From Polaribacter reichenbachii (GTDB taxonomy: Bacteria; Bacteroidota; Bacteroidia; Flavobacteriales; Flavobacteriaceae), in assembly GCF_001975665.1 (NCBI RefSeq), contig NZ_CP019419.1, positions 3,517,501 through 3,581,500 on the forward strand: a stretch of DNA of 64,000 bases. The letters are read 5' to 3'. This document shows positions 54,951 through 62,931 of the stretch, one piece after another; positions within the stretch are counted from its first letter, which is position 1; each line of letters begins with the position of its first letter. Below the pieces are notes generated by a model. The model was not told the origin of the DNA and ran no database searches. It was given only the letters and a program-made list of their open reading frames with translations. A program made the position numbers and the translations under genes.

Positions 54951-55667
54951 ATGGGTAGAGCATTTGAGTTCAGGAAAGCAAGAAAAATGAAACGCTGGTC
55001 AGCAATGGCAAAAACTTTTACCAGAATTGGTAAAGACATTGTTATGGCTGTAAAAGAAGGTGGTCCTAACCCAGATTCTAACTCACGTTTAAGAGCTGTT
55101 ATACAAAATGCAAAGGCAGCAAATATGCCTAAAGATAATGTTGCAAGAGCTATAAAAAAAGCAACAGATAAAGATACTGCAAATTATAAAGAAGTTTTAT
55201 TTGAAGGTTATGCTCCTCATGGTGTTGCTATTCTTTTAGAAACTGCTACAGATAACAATAATAGAACAGTTGCTAATGTTAGAGCTGCTTTTAATAAATG
55301 CGATGGTAACCTTGGTACTTCTGGTTCTGTAGTTTTTATGTTTGATCATACGTGTAACTTTACTGTAAAAAAGGAAGACATTACTATTGATATGGAAGAA
55401 CTAGAATTAGAACTCATCGATTTTGAAGTTGAAGAGGTTTTTGATGATGAAGAAGGAGTTATCATTTATGCCCCTTTTGAGCAATTTGGTTCATTACAAT
55501 CTTATTTTGAAGAAAACAATATAGAAATTTTATCTTCTGGTTTCGAAAGAATACCAACTACCACTGTTAAATTAAATGAAGATCAAAAAGCAGATGTAGA
55601 AAAATTATTAGAAAAATTAGAAGAAGATGATGATGTAAATTCTGTTTATCATTCTATGGAAGAATAA
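54951..55667 (+). CDS. YebC/PmpR/TACO1-family protein
   Basis: 238 residues. Family opening 'MGRAFEFRKARKMKRWSAMAKTFTRIGKDI' and 'NPDSNSRLRAVIQNAKAANMPKDNVARAIKKAT' and the GDLGTSGSV-like 'DGNLGTSGSVVFMFDH'. Known both as a DNA-binding regulator (PmpR) and as a translation factor that eases polyproline stalling (TACO1, YebC2); which applies here cannot be told. The C-terminal region is rich in Glu and Asp. A terminator ends the transcript at 55729. Confidence 0.93.
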   Translation: MGRAFEFRKARKMKRWSAMAKTFTRIGKDIVMAVKEGGPNPDSNSRLRAVIQNAKAANMPKDNVARAIKKATDKDTANYKEVLFEGYAPHGVAILLETATDNNNRTVANVRAAFNKCDGNLGTSGSVVFMFDHTCNFTVKKEDITIDMEELELELIDFEVEEVFDDEEGVIIYAPFEQFGSLQSYFEENNIEILSSGFERIPTTTVKLNEDQKADVEKLLEKLEEDDDVNSVYHSMEE

Positions 55668-55697
55668 TCAGTTAAATTCTAATTTTTAAACAAAAGC

Positions 55698-55732
55698 AAA
55701 AGTCGTGATTTTTAACAATCACGACTTTTTTA
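55698..55732 (+). terminator. Terminator after yebC
   Basis: AAAAGTCGTGATT (55698-55710) pairs perfectly with AATCACGACTTTT (55717-55729), a 13-base-pair stem with a six-base loop followed by Ts. Confidence 0.93.
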
Positions 55733-55909
55733 ATTTAATGTAAAATATCCCCCAATATTCAATACACTAATATAAATATTAATACCACAAATATAACATA
55801 GTATTTAGCATATGTTAAAATTATATCACTACTAAGCTACTACATAAGTTATTTTTTAACTATAAAACTACTATATTTACACTCTAAAGTATATACTAAG
55901 TTAAAAAAA

Positions 55910-57172
55910 ATGAAAATTCTTCATAAAATTAAATCTATTAGGTTTGTTTTAATATTTCTTAATATTTCTTCCGTTTTATCTCAAGACATTCTAATTAAGA
56001 ACGAAGAAACATGGTATTATTACGATCAAGATTATTTAGAAACTGATTGGTATAAAGATTTAAATTTGTCGAATTGGAAAACTGGTATTACTCCTATTGG
56101 TTATGGTGATAGAAAAAATAATACAACTATTCATACAGAAAAAGATAAAAATGTAAGAAAAGTAACTAAATATTTTGCTAAGAAAATTTTTATTAAAAAC
56201 ACACATTTAGCCTATGAGTTTAAATTACTTAGAGATGATGGAGCTGTAGTTTATGTTAATGGTAAAGAATTATTTAGAGATAATATGCCAAACTCTACTA
56301 TTGGTGCAAAGACTGTAGCAATTAGTACCGTTAAAGATAAAGATGAGCATAAATATTATCAACACTTTTTTGATAACAGTATTTTTAAAGAAGGAGAAAA
56401 TACAATTTTAGTATCTGTACATCAATCTTATATTACCTCTAGTGATTGCATATTTAGTTTAGAGTTATTAGGTCATGAAAGTTTAGAAATTTTATCTTTT
56501 GTAGTGGAGAATAAAAATAAAACAACCTCAAATTTAGAAAATAGAATTGAACTATTAAATTTAAAATTTGAAAACGAAAAAACACTTAGTAAAAAAGAAA
56601 ATTTAGAAAATGTAAAATTCAGTTTACAGATTTTAGTTTTTATTTTAAGTGTACTTTTAATAATTTCTATAGTAGTTATTTATTTTACTTTGCAAAATGG
56701 TAAAAAAAGAATTGCAGAAATAAATCAAAATTTAATTGCTTCAAAGTCAGAGCTTTTAGAGAAAGAGAAAGAAATGGTTTCATTATCTACAAATTTACTG
56801 CATCATAAACAATATTTTAAAGAGATTAAAGCTGATGTAAAAGGAATTAAAACAGAAGACAAATCGTTAATTAAAAGTATTAACCATCAAATCGATTATG
56901 TTTTAGAGAATGATGAAGATTGGCAAATTTTAAAACAACACTTTAATGCTGTTCATGAAAACTTTTTTGATAAACTATTAGCAAAACATCCTTCGATAAC
57001 AGAAACAGAATTAAGGCATTGTATGTTTATAAAACTGCATTTACAAACTAAAGAAATTGCAAGAATTTTATTAATAGATCCTAGATCTGTACAAACTGCC
57101 AGATATCGAATAAAAAAGAAAATGGATTTAAATGAAGAAATAGATTTAAGAGACTATTTACTTAATATTTAA
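55910..57172 (+). CDS. Membrane-tethered LuxR-type regulator with periplasmic jelly-roll-like domain
   Basis: 420 residues. Signal peptide 1-25 (ends SVLSQ). Residues about 32-190 resemble galactose-binding-like jelly-rolls attached to some metallophosphatases: 'WYYYDQDYLETDWYKDLNLSNWKTGITPIGYGD', 'LLRDDGAVVYVNGKELFRDNMP', 'NTILVSVHQ'. A coiled stretch (about 195-235), membrane segment 238-261, second coiled coil (265-345), then a GerE/LuxR helix-turn-helix (360-418): 'ITETELRHCMFIKLHLQTKEIARILLIDPRSVQTARYRIKKKM'. The topology puts the first domain outside and the HTH in the cytoplasm, so a one-component signal system is inferred. It stands alone; no carbohydrate operon is adjacent. Confidence 0.82.
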   Translation: MKILHKIKSIRFVLIFLNISSVLSQDILIKNEETWYYYDQDYLETDWYKDLNLSNWKTGITPIGYGDRKNNTTIHTEKDKNVRKVTKYFAKKIFIKNTHLAYEFKLLRDDGAVVYVNGKELFRDNMPNSTIGAKTVAISTVKDKDEHKYYQHFFDNSIFKEGENTILVSVHQSYITSSDCIFSLELLGHESLEILSFVVENKNKTTSNLENRIELLNLKFENEKTLSKKENLENVKFSLQILVFILSVLLIISIVVIYFTLQNGKKRIAEINQNLIASKSELLEKEKEMVSLSTNLLHHKQYFKEIKADVKGIKTEDKSLIKSINHQIDYVLENDEDWQILKQHFNAVHENFFDKLLAKHPSITETELRHCMFIKLHLQTKEIARILLIDPRSVQTARYRIKKKMDLNEEIDLRDYLLNI

Positions 57173-57190
57173 AAATCTGATAAAAGATAA

Positions 57191-57220
57191 AAATCCCAAA
57201 CTTAAAAGTTTGGAATTTTT
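57191..57220 (+). terminator. Terminator after the LuxR-type regulator
   Basis: CCAAACT (57196-57202) pairs with AGTTTGG (57207-57213) around TAAA; flanking A and T runs extend the stem and the T-tract follows. Confidence 0.75.
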
Positions 57221-57238
57221 TATGAGTTATTAAAACTA

Positions 57239-58081
57239 TTAAAACTTATTATCACCATCTAAAATATCTCCTATTCCTCCTAAAATAGAGCCTTCTCCTC
57301 TACTTCCGTTACCTGTTTTTGGTGCCATAGCCAAAACTCTACCTGCTAATCTACTAAAAGGTAAAGATTGAATATAAACAGTTCCTGGACCAGTTAAATT
57401 TGCAAAAAACAAACCTTCTCCTCCAAAAACGGTATTTTTAATTCCGCCAACAAATTCAATATCATAATTTACGGTTTGTGTAAAACCAACAATACAACCT
57501 GTATCTACTTTTAAAACTTCGCCAGGTTGTAGAACTTTTTTTGCCATTGTACCTCCTGCATGAATAAACCCTAATCCATCACCCTCCATCTTTTGCATGA
57601 TAAAACCTTCTCCTCCAAATAAGCCTCTACCTAGTTTTTTAGAAAATTCAATACCTATAGAAACTCCTTTTGCTGCACATAGAAAAGCATCTTTTTGGCA
57701 AATAAATTTTCCTCCAAATTCATTTAAATCAATGGGAATAATTTTCCCTGGATAAGGAGAAGCAAACGAAATTTGTTTTTTACCTACACCATCATTCGTA
57801 AAAACAGTCATAAACAAACTTTCTCCTGTTAAAATTCGTTTACCAGCAGAAAATATCTTTCCTAAAATTCCTTTATCTTGATTAGATCCATCACCTAAAA
57901 TAGTATTCATTTTAATATGATTATCCATCATCATAAAAGTACCAGCTTCTGCAACAACACCTTCTTGAGGGTCTAATTCTATTTCTACAAATTGCATTTC
58001 TTCACCGAAAATTTTATAATCAATTTCGTGAGCGTTCATATTATTATTTGACGAGTTATTTGGTAATCTATCTTGGAACAT
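57239..58081 (-). CDS. AIM24 / TIGR00266-family protein
   Basis: 280 residues. 'EIDYKIFGEEMQFVEIELDPQEGVVAEAGTFMMMDNHIKM' and many Gly-rich turns with 'GGEGFIMQKMEGDGLGFIHAGGTMAKKVL' and 'VDTGCIVGFTQTVNYDIEFVGG' are the family pattern of a beta-rich fold like eukaryotic AIM24. Function in bacteria unknown; soluble. The frame starts with 'MFQDRLPNNSSNNN'; the inner ATG of 'MNAHEIDYKI' (about 14 residues later) is another possible start. Confidence 0.88.
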   Translation of the reverse strand: MFQDRLPNNSSNNNMNAHEIDYKIFGEEMQFVEIELDPQEGVVAEAGTFMMMDNHIKMNTILGDGSNQDKGILGKIFSAGKRILTGESLFMTVFTNDGVGKKQISFASPYPGKIIPIDLNEFGGKFICQKDAFLCAAKGVSIGIEFSKKLGRGLFGGEGFIMQKMEGDGLGFIHAGGTMAKKVLQPGEVLKVDTGCIVGFTQTVNYDIEFVGGIKNTVFGGEGLFFANLTGPGTVYIQSLPFSRLAGRVLAMAPKTGNGSRGEGSILGGIGDILDGDNKF

Positions 58082-58142
58082 ATTTTTTAAGTTTTACTAT
58101 TAGAATAACAAACTAAACTTTTGTTACAAAAAAATATTGTAA

Positions 58143-58514
58143 TTACTCAAATTTAAGAAATTTAGCCTCAATAAAAAGTTTTTCAGAATCTCTAGCAACT
58201 ATTCTATCTGGTATTTCTTGCTGAACATTACTAGAAAATTTTGTTACTAATACAGCATCTGCACCTACTTCTTTACCTTTATTTACTATTAAAGTTGTAA
58301 TCTCATTTCTATCATCATTATCATAAATTGGTTCAGCATTAAAGGTTAATAAACCCATTACTTTATATTTTTCTTGTATTTCATTTTCATCAAAATAAAC
58401 AGAAACATCTGTTGTGGGCGCATAATTATTACCTAAGTAATTTAATGTTGGGCTACATTGAATAAGTAGCAATGCTGTTAAAATTAAAAAAATTAATTGT
58501 TTTTTTTGTTTCAT
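58143..58514 (-). CDS. Small lipoprotein of unknown function
   Basis: 123 residues. Lipobox LLLIQC with the cysteine at about 20. Then 'PTTDVSVYFDENEIQEKYKVMGLLTFNAEP' and 'LIVNKGKEVGADAVLVTKF', a pattern like YbjQ-/DUF4156-type or heavy-metal-like small folds that act as 'assembly-state' domains; I do not claim a family. Likely facing the periplasm. It is parted from AIM24 downstream by 61 bases and may share its message. Confidence 0.7.
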   Translation of the reverse strand: MKQKKQLIFLILTALLLIQCSPTLNYLGNNYAPTTDVSVYFDENEIQEKYKVMGLLTFNAEPIYDNDDRNEITTLIVNKGKEVGADAVLVTKFSSNVQQEIPDRIVARDSEKLFIEAKFLKFE

Positions 58515-58686
58515 TTTTATAAGGTTTTGAGGTACCTAACTACAAACTTTATACCAGTTTATAAGTTTTAAAATGAATTTTATATTTAAATTATTGTCTT
58601 AACATTATAATCTATTATAAACATAGATTTAAAATTAAACAGTGAATTTTAAAGTTTTCTTAACTTAACAGTTTTAACAAAACAAT

Positions 58687-58694
58687 TACTTTTG
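58687..58694 (+). promoter_or_regulatory. -7 box (TACTTTTG) for the 48-residue gene
   Basis: TACTTTTG matches TAnnTTTG exactly, 21 bases before the ATG at 58716. The -33 element is not clear. Confidence 0.5.
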
Positions 58695-58715
58695 GTCTAA
58701 AATTAAACAACAAAT

Positions 58716-58862
58716 ATGAAATATTTAACTCCTGAAATCGAAGCGTTATCAAAAGAATTTGAAATCACTAAATCTCTAGCAAGAACAAATGTGTCTTGTG
58801 GAATTTTTCAAGATTGTGATTATAATGAAGAAAGACCTCAATTGTATCAAAAGCAAAGTTAA
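58716..58862 (+). CDS. Small 48-residue protein, unknown
   Basis: An ATG at 58716 opens 48 codons ending TAA at 58862. The product begins MKYLTPEIEALSKEFEITKS (helical and charged), then LARTNVSCGIFQDCDYNEER and PQLYQKQS. It has two cysteines five residues apart (CGIFQDC), no signal peptide and no membrane segment. A -7 box lies 21 bases upstream at the usual distance. Its last four bases overlap the tail of the convergent DUF4442 gene. The leader-like first half and the Cys-rich second half recall small modified peptides, but no modifying enzyme is near; family unknown. Confidence 0.6.
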   Translation: MKYLTPEIEALSKEFEITKSLARTNVSCGIFQDCDYNEERPQLYQKQS

Positions 58863-59320
58863 GCTTCGCTTTTTACTTTTATACTCCAATGAAAATGGAA
58901 ATTAGACACTTCAACTCCTTCTGTGTTTCTTCCAATAGAAGTTAAAACAATCAACTGCCCCTCACCTGTTTCTATAGATTTTTGAATTGCTTCTCTAATC
59001 TCATTACCTCCAGAGCAAGTGAATACAATTCTACCAGTTGCCTTTTTGTAAAAATTGGCTTCTTGATGTGTAACTAACATCGATACTTTTCGTTTAGAAT
59101 CGTAAATGGCTTTCATTACTAAAATACCTGTTGGCATTTCTGCAGCCATACCTTGTGCAGCCCAAAACATACTTTTAAACGGATTTTGATTCATCCATCT
59201 ATGTTTTATAGTTACAACTACTTCAGAATCTGTAATCGATTTTACTCTTACACCTCCAAAAAATGCTAAAGGCAGCTTTATTAGGTTAAAAAAATTGACT
59301 TTTGCAGGTGTAAATTTCAT
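58859..59320 (-). CDS. DUF4442 hotdog-fold protein
   Basis: 153 residues. The hotdog pattern is 'VVTIKHRWMNQNPFKSMFWAAQGMAAEMPTGILVMKAIY' with a glutamate in the central helix, then 'ARKVSMLVTHQEANFYKKATGRIVFTCSGG'-like strands and a C-terminal strand 'EVSNFHFHWSIKVK'. Likely thioesterase of unknown acyl-CoA. Single gene, convergent with the 48-residue gene. Confidence 0.88.
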   Translation of the reverse strand: MKFTPAKVNFFNLIKLPLAFFGGVRVKSITDSEVVVTIKHRWMNQNPFKSMFWAAQGMAAEMPTGILVMKAIYDSKRKVSMLVTHQEANFYKKATGRIVFTCSGGNEIREAIQKSIETGEGQLIVLTSIGRNTEGVEVSNFHFHWSIKVKSEA

Positions 59321-59492
59321 TTTTAGTTTGTTAAAATTGATAATAAGTATTTTTTAATCTTTTTTTTAAAATCAATTAGCAAGATAGTTATTTTATAATT
59401 AAACTCAATCATACCAAACGTTTTCAGCAATAATCATTACAAATAATTTCAAATCACAATTGTTAAAAAAATGTTAATTATAGTACTATGTA

Positions 59493-59524
59493 TTGCATAA
59501 TACCTTTTTTAGGATATATATTTG
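59493..59524 (+). promoter_or_regulatory. Bacteroidota promoter of the DUF4870-PadR-PspC operon (TTG ... TATATTTG)
   Basis: TTG at 59493-59495 and TATATTTG at 59517-59524, 21 bases apart; the -7 matches exactly and lies 28 bases before the ATG at 59553. Confidence 0.6.
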
Positions 59525-59552
59525 CATAAGAAAGTATTATATATTTTAGAAA

Positions 59553-59993
59553 ATGAAAAAAAATAACGAAAACACCAATGCCTTTTTAATTCATATATCT
59601 GCATTTGCGGGTTTTATGTTTCCTTTTGGTAATATCATTACACCTTTAATTGCTTGGCAAACTCTAAAAGATAGAAGTGTATTTTTAGATGAACAAGGTA
59701 AAGAAGCTGTAAACTTTAATATTAGCTATACACTTTATGTATTTCTAATTTCTATAGTATTTATACCTTTTGCCTTCGGATCTATTTTTAACAATCATCG
59801 TCGTCATTTTAATTGGAATAATTTTAATCTAAATCTAGATTTTGACACCCATAATTTATTTGGCTTTTTAGGTTTTGGATCTGTTGCAGGTTTGGTATAC
59901 ATTATAGGTATTGCACTGGTAATTATAGCATCGATTAAAGCAAGAGAAGGTGAAAATTACAAATACCCTTTAACAATAAAATTTATAAAATAA
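59553..59993 (+). CDS. DUF4870 membrane protein
   Basis: 146 residues with three membrane segments: about 13-33 (the ITPLIAWQTLKD motif follows), 60-80, and 110-133. The motif 'PFGNIITPLIAWQTLKDRSVFLDEQGKEAVNFNISY' is diagnostic of DUF4870. The middle loop is rich in Asn and His (NNHRRHFNWNNFN). First gene of a run of three with PadR and PspC on the same strand, 11 bases from PadR. Confidence 0.88.
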   Translation: MKKNNENTNAFLIHISAFAGFMFPFGNIITPLIAWQTLKDRSVFLDEQGKEAVNFNISYTLYVFLISIVFIPFAFGSIFNNHRRHFNWNNFNLNLDFDTHNLFGFLGFGSVAGLVYIIGIALVIIASIKAREGENYKYPLTIKFIK

Positions 59994-60004
59994 AATCACA
60001 ATAT

Positions 60005-60349
60005 ATGAAGATTGAAAACACAAAAGCGCAAATGCGAAAAGGTGTTTTAGAGTTCTGCATTTTATCTATCCTAAAAAATGGTGATGCATATACTTCTGAA
60101 ATACTTTCTACGCTAAAAAGCGCAGAAATGATTGTGGTTGAAGGTACTATCTATCCACTACTTACTCGCTTAAAAAACGCAGGTTTGTTAACTTATAGAT
60201 GGGAAGAATCAACTTCTGGACCACCAAGAAAATATTACGTTTTAACCGAAAACGGAGGTATGTTTTTGAAAGAATTAAGCAAAACATGGAATAATTTAGT
60301 AAACGCAGTACACCAAGTAACTAGTAAAAAATCGACTACCAATGAATAA
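60005..60349 (+). CDS. PadR-family transcriptional regulator
   Basis: 114 residues. Winged helix: 'MRKGVLEFCILSILKNGDAYTSEILSTLKSAEMIVVEGTIYPLLTRLKNAGLLTYRWEES' and 'GPPRKYYVLTENGGMFLKEL'. Short PadR type without the C-terminal long helix domain, dimer by analogy. It overlaps the PspC gene by eight bases, so it probably represses its own operon; ligand unknown. Confidence 0.95.
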   Translation: MKIENTKAQMRKGVLEFCILSILKNGDAYTSEILSTLKSAEMIVVEGTIYPLLTRLKNAGLLTYRWEESTSGPPRKYYVLTENGGMFLKELSKTWNNLVNAVHQVTSKKSTTNE

Positions 60350-62027
60350 GACAATAAATATAAATTTAGGCGGATTTTTCTTCCATATAGATGAAATTGC
60401 CTATCAGAAATTACGAAGATATCTAGAATCGATTTCTAGATCTTTAAGTGATGATCCGCAAGGAAAAAACGAAATTATTGCAGATATAGAAGCTAGAATT
60501 AGTGAGCTTTTATCAGAAAAAATAACAGATGCAAGACAAGTTGTTAATGAAGGTGATATAGATGATATCATTAAAATTATGGGACAACCAGAAGATTATG
60601 CAGATGCTGAACAAGAATATAGCGATTCTAGCTATTCTTATAAAAGAAATAGCGCATCTGGTAAAAAATTATTCAGAGATGGTGATGATAAGTTTCTTGG
60701 AGGTGTTGCCTCTGGTATTGCTCATTATTTTGATATTGATACCATTTGGATTCGTTTAGGATTATTAGCTTTATTCTTTGGTGCTGGTTTTGGAGTGTTA
60801 CTTTACATTATACTTTGGATTTTACTACCTGAAGCAAAAACAACTTCAGAAAAATTACAAATGGAAGGCGAACCTGTAAATATCGATAATATTGAAAAAA
60901 AGATTCGTGAAGAGTTTAGTAATGTATCAGACAAGGTAAGTGTGGTTGCCAAAGAAGCATCAGAAAAAATAAAAGATGGTGCTAATGAATTTTCTGATAA
61001 AATGAGTAAAACTTTTTCGGGAAAGACCAAAAAAAATAACGGAGCAAGTGATTTTTTAGATACTATTGGTAAAATTATTTTAACCATTTTTAAGGTTATT
61101 GGTAAGTTTATTGGTATCCTAATTATCTTTATTTCTGCTGCTGTTATTTTATCTCTAATTGTTGGAGGGTTTTCTTTAGGTAGTTTAGAATGGTTAAATG
61201 TTGATGCTAATTTACAGTATCCACCATTTTTCTACGATTCTGTAATACCAACCTGGGCGCTTACTTTATGTAGCTTTTTACTAATAGGTATTCCATTTTT
61301 ACTATTGTTTATTTTAGGTTTAAGAATCTTATCTAGCAATGTAAGAAAGCTAAGTAAACCAACATCTTTAACACTTTCTGGAATTTGGATTGTTTGTTTA
61401 TTAGTCATCATATTTACAGGGATTGAGTTTGGTACATCTCATTCAGTTGATGGTCAATCATCAGAAAAAAAGAGTTTAAATATTATTAAAAATGACACTT
61501 TAAATTTAAAAATAATCAATGATGATGAGATTTATTATAGACATAATCTAAGGTCAAATTCTTATAGAGAAGAAGTTTATGTTGATAATAAAAAGATGGT
61601 TTACAGTAATAATGTAAATGTTGATGTTAAAAAGAGTAATTCTGATGAGAGCTATATGATTATCTTAAAAAAATCTCAAGGTAAAAATAGAGGTAATGCT
61701 AGTCATAATGCAAAAATAGTAAGTTACAATTATAAAATTGAAGGTAACACAGTAATTTTAGATGCTTATTATTTGTCTTCCTTTAAAAATATTTGGAAGG
61801 ATGAAGAAATAGAAATCACCATTTATTTACCTGAAGATGTAACTATTTATTTTGATAATTCTACCAAAAACTTTTTAGATGATGTTAAAAATGAAGGTGA
61901 TATTAAAGATAGAGATATGGCGAACCAACACTTTATAATGACAGATAGAACTTTAAAATGTACAGATTGCGAGATTGAGTTTGATGATGAAGAAAATACT
62001 GAATCTGAATTAAAAGAAACTTTTTAA
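60342..62027 (+). CDS. PspC-domain membrane protein
   Basis: 561 residues. Residues 1-90 form an N-terminal helical domain ('NEIIADIEARISELLSEKI'...'IDDIIKIMGQPEDYADAE', like the DUF1700/HAAS fold). Then PspC at about 108-165 ('KKLFRDGDDKFLGGVASGIAHYFDIDTIWIRLGLLALFF' and 'LLYIILWILLPEA'), three more membrane segments (about 255-280, 310-335, 350-365), and a periplasmic beta-rich tail of about 170 residues. Likely an envelope-stress sensor module; regulated by the PadR gene it overlaps. Confidence 0.9.
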   Translation: MNKTININLGGFFFHIDEIAYQKLRRYLESISRSLSDDPQGKNEIIADIEARISELLSEKITDARQVVNEGDIDDIIKIMGQPEDYADAEQEYSDSSYSYKRNSASGKKLFRDGDDKFLGGVASGIAHYFDIDTIWIRLGLLALFFGAGFGVLLYIILWILLPEAKTTSEKLQMEGEPVNIDNIEKKIREEFSNVSDKVSVVAKEASEKIKDGANEFSDKMSKTFSGKTKKNNGASDFLDTIGKIILTIFKVIGKFIGILIIFISAAVILSLIVGGFSLGSLEWLNVDANLQYPPFFYDSVIPTWALTLCSFLLIGIPFLLLFILGLRILSSNVRKLSKPTSLTLSGIWIVCLLVIIFTGIEFGTSHSVDGQSSEKKSLNIIKNDTLNLKIINDDEIYYRHNLRSNSYREEVYVDNKKMVYSNNVNVDVKKSNSDESYMIILKKSQGKNRGNASHNAKIVSYNYKIEGNTVILDAYYLSSFKNIWKDEEIEITIYLPEDVTIYFDNSTKNFLDDVKNEGDIKDRDMANQHFIMTDRTLKCTDCEIEFDDEENTESELKETF

Positions 62028-62051
62028 AACAATTCATCATAAAAAAACAAC

Positions 62052-62075
62052 AACTGAGTAACCTTAGTTTCTTTT
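62052..62075 (+). terminator. Small hairpin after pspC-like gene
   Basis: AACTGAG (62052-62058), loop TAAC, CTTAGTT (62063-62069) with one G-T wobble, then TCTTTTT. Short but shaped like a terminator; read-through to the GIN lipoprotein is possible. Confidence 0.45.
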
Positions 62076-62123
62076 TAAGCGTCTAATAAAAGACCTTTAC
62101 AATGTAAACTTAAAACAAACACC

Positions 62124-62849
62124 ATGAAAACATCAACCAAATCATTTTTCGCAATCTTATTTTTAGCAACATTATTAAGTTCTTGTAATGTTAATATGTT
62201 CAATAGAATTAACGGAAACAGAAACGTAGTAACTGAAGACAGAAGTTTAAAAGAAGATTTTACTAAAATAAAAGTAAGCACTGGTTTAGACTTATATATT
62301 TCTCAAGGAAAATCAACAGAGATTACTGTAGAAGCAGATGAAAATTTGCAAGACATTATTATTACAGAAATTAATAATGGAGTTTTAAAAATTTATTCAG
62401 AAAAGAATATTTGGAAAGCAAAAGCAAGAAAAGTATATGTTACTGTTACCACTTTAGAGGGTGTTACTGCAACAAGTGGTTCTGACGTATATACCGAAGA
62501 AACTATTAAAGTAAACAACATTTCTGTTAGCGCAACAAGTGGTGCAGATATTAGAATGGCTTTAGATGCAAATTCAGTTTCTAGTAGTGCAACAAGTGGT
62601 TCTGATGTAGAAATATCTGGTATTACAAACCAACATTCTGCAAGTGCAACAAGTGGTGCTTCTATAGATGCTTACGATTTAGAAAGTAAAAACGTAACTG
62701 TAAAAGTTACAAGTGGTGCAGATATTAATGTTTATGCGTCAGAAAGTATCGATGCTAAAGCTACAAGTGGTGGAGATATCGACTTTAAAGGAAGCCCAAA
62801 ACAAGTGAATAAAAAATCGTCTTCTGGTGGAAGTATTTCTGCTAAGTAG
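62124..62849 (+). CDS. Head-GIN (DUF2807) lipoprotein
   Basis: 241 residues. Lipobox ATLLSSC with cysteine near 21. Then 'EDRSLKEDFTKIKVSTGLDLYISQGKSTEITVEADENLQDIIITEI', the head-GIN domain, followed by a right-handed beta-helix of six turns, each starting (A)TSG(S/A)D (see the repeat at 62468-62770). Outer-membrane lipoprotein facing outside or the periplasm, function unknown; often next to PspC and PadR in flavobacteria, as here. Confidence 0.9.
   Translation: MKTSTKSFFAILFLATLLSSCNVNMFNRINGNRNVVTEDRSLKEDFTKIKVSTGLDLYISQGKSTEITVEADENLQDIIITEINNGVLKIYSEKNIWKAKARKVYVTVTTLEGVTATSGSDVYTEETIKVNNISVSATSGADIRMALDANSVSSSATSGSDVEISGITNQHSASATSGASIDAYDLESKNVTVKVTSGADINVYASESIDAKATSGGDIDFKGSPKQVNKKSSSGGSISAK
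62468..62770 (+). repeat. Periodic ACAAGTGGT motif in the GIN gene (about every 55-63 bases)
   Basis: GCAACAAGTGGT occurs exactly near 62469, 62532, 62589 and 62646, and degenerate forms near 62707 and 62762. It encodes ATSG at each turn of the beta-helix. The exact copies suggest recent expansion or gene conversion in the repeat. Confidence 0.8.
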
Positions 62850-62887
62850 ATTTTAATTACAATAAAAATCAATCAACCAAAGATTTC

Positions 62888-62910
62888 TTGAGGCTGGAAA
62901 CAGCCTTGAG
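62888..62910 (+). other. Hairpin with GAAA tetraloop in the GIN-DUF4440 gap
   Basis: AGGCTG, GAAA, CAGCCT gives a six-base-pair stem closed by a GNRA tetraloop; the stem is flanked by a direct repeat CTTGAG. No T-tract follows, so it is more likely a processing or stability element than a terminator. Confidence 0.45.
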
Positions 62911-62931
62911 ATTTCAATTAAAAAATAAGCT

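Noticed and set aside
62468..62770. CRISPR-like periodic repeats
   Set aside because: Repeats lie in frame inside a lipoprotein gene and code for beta-helix turns.
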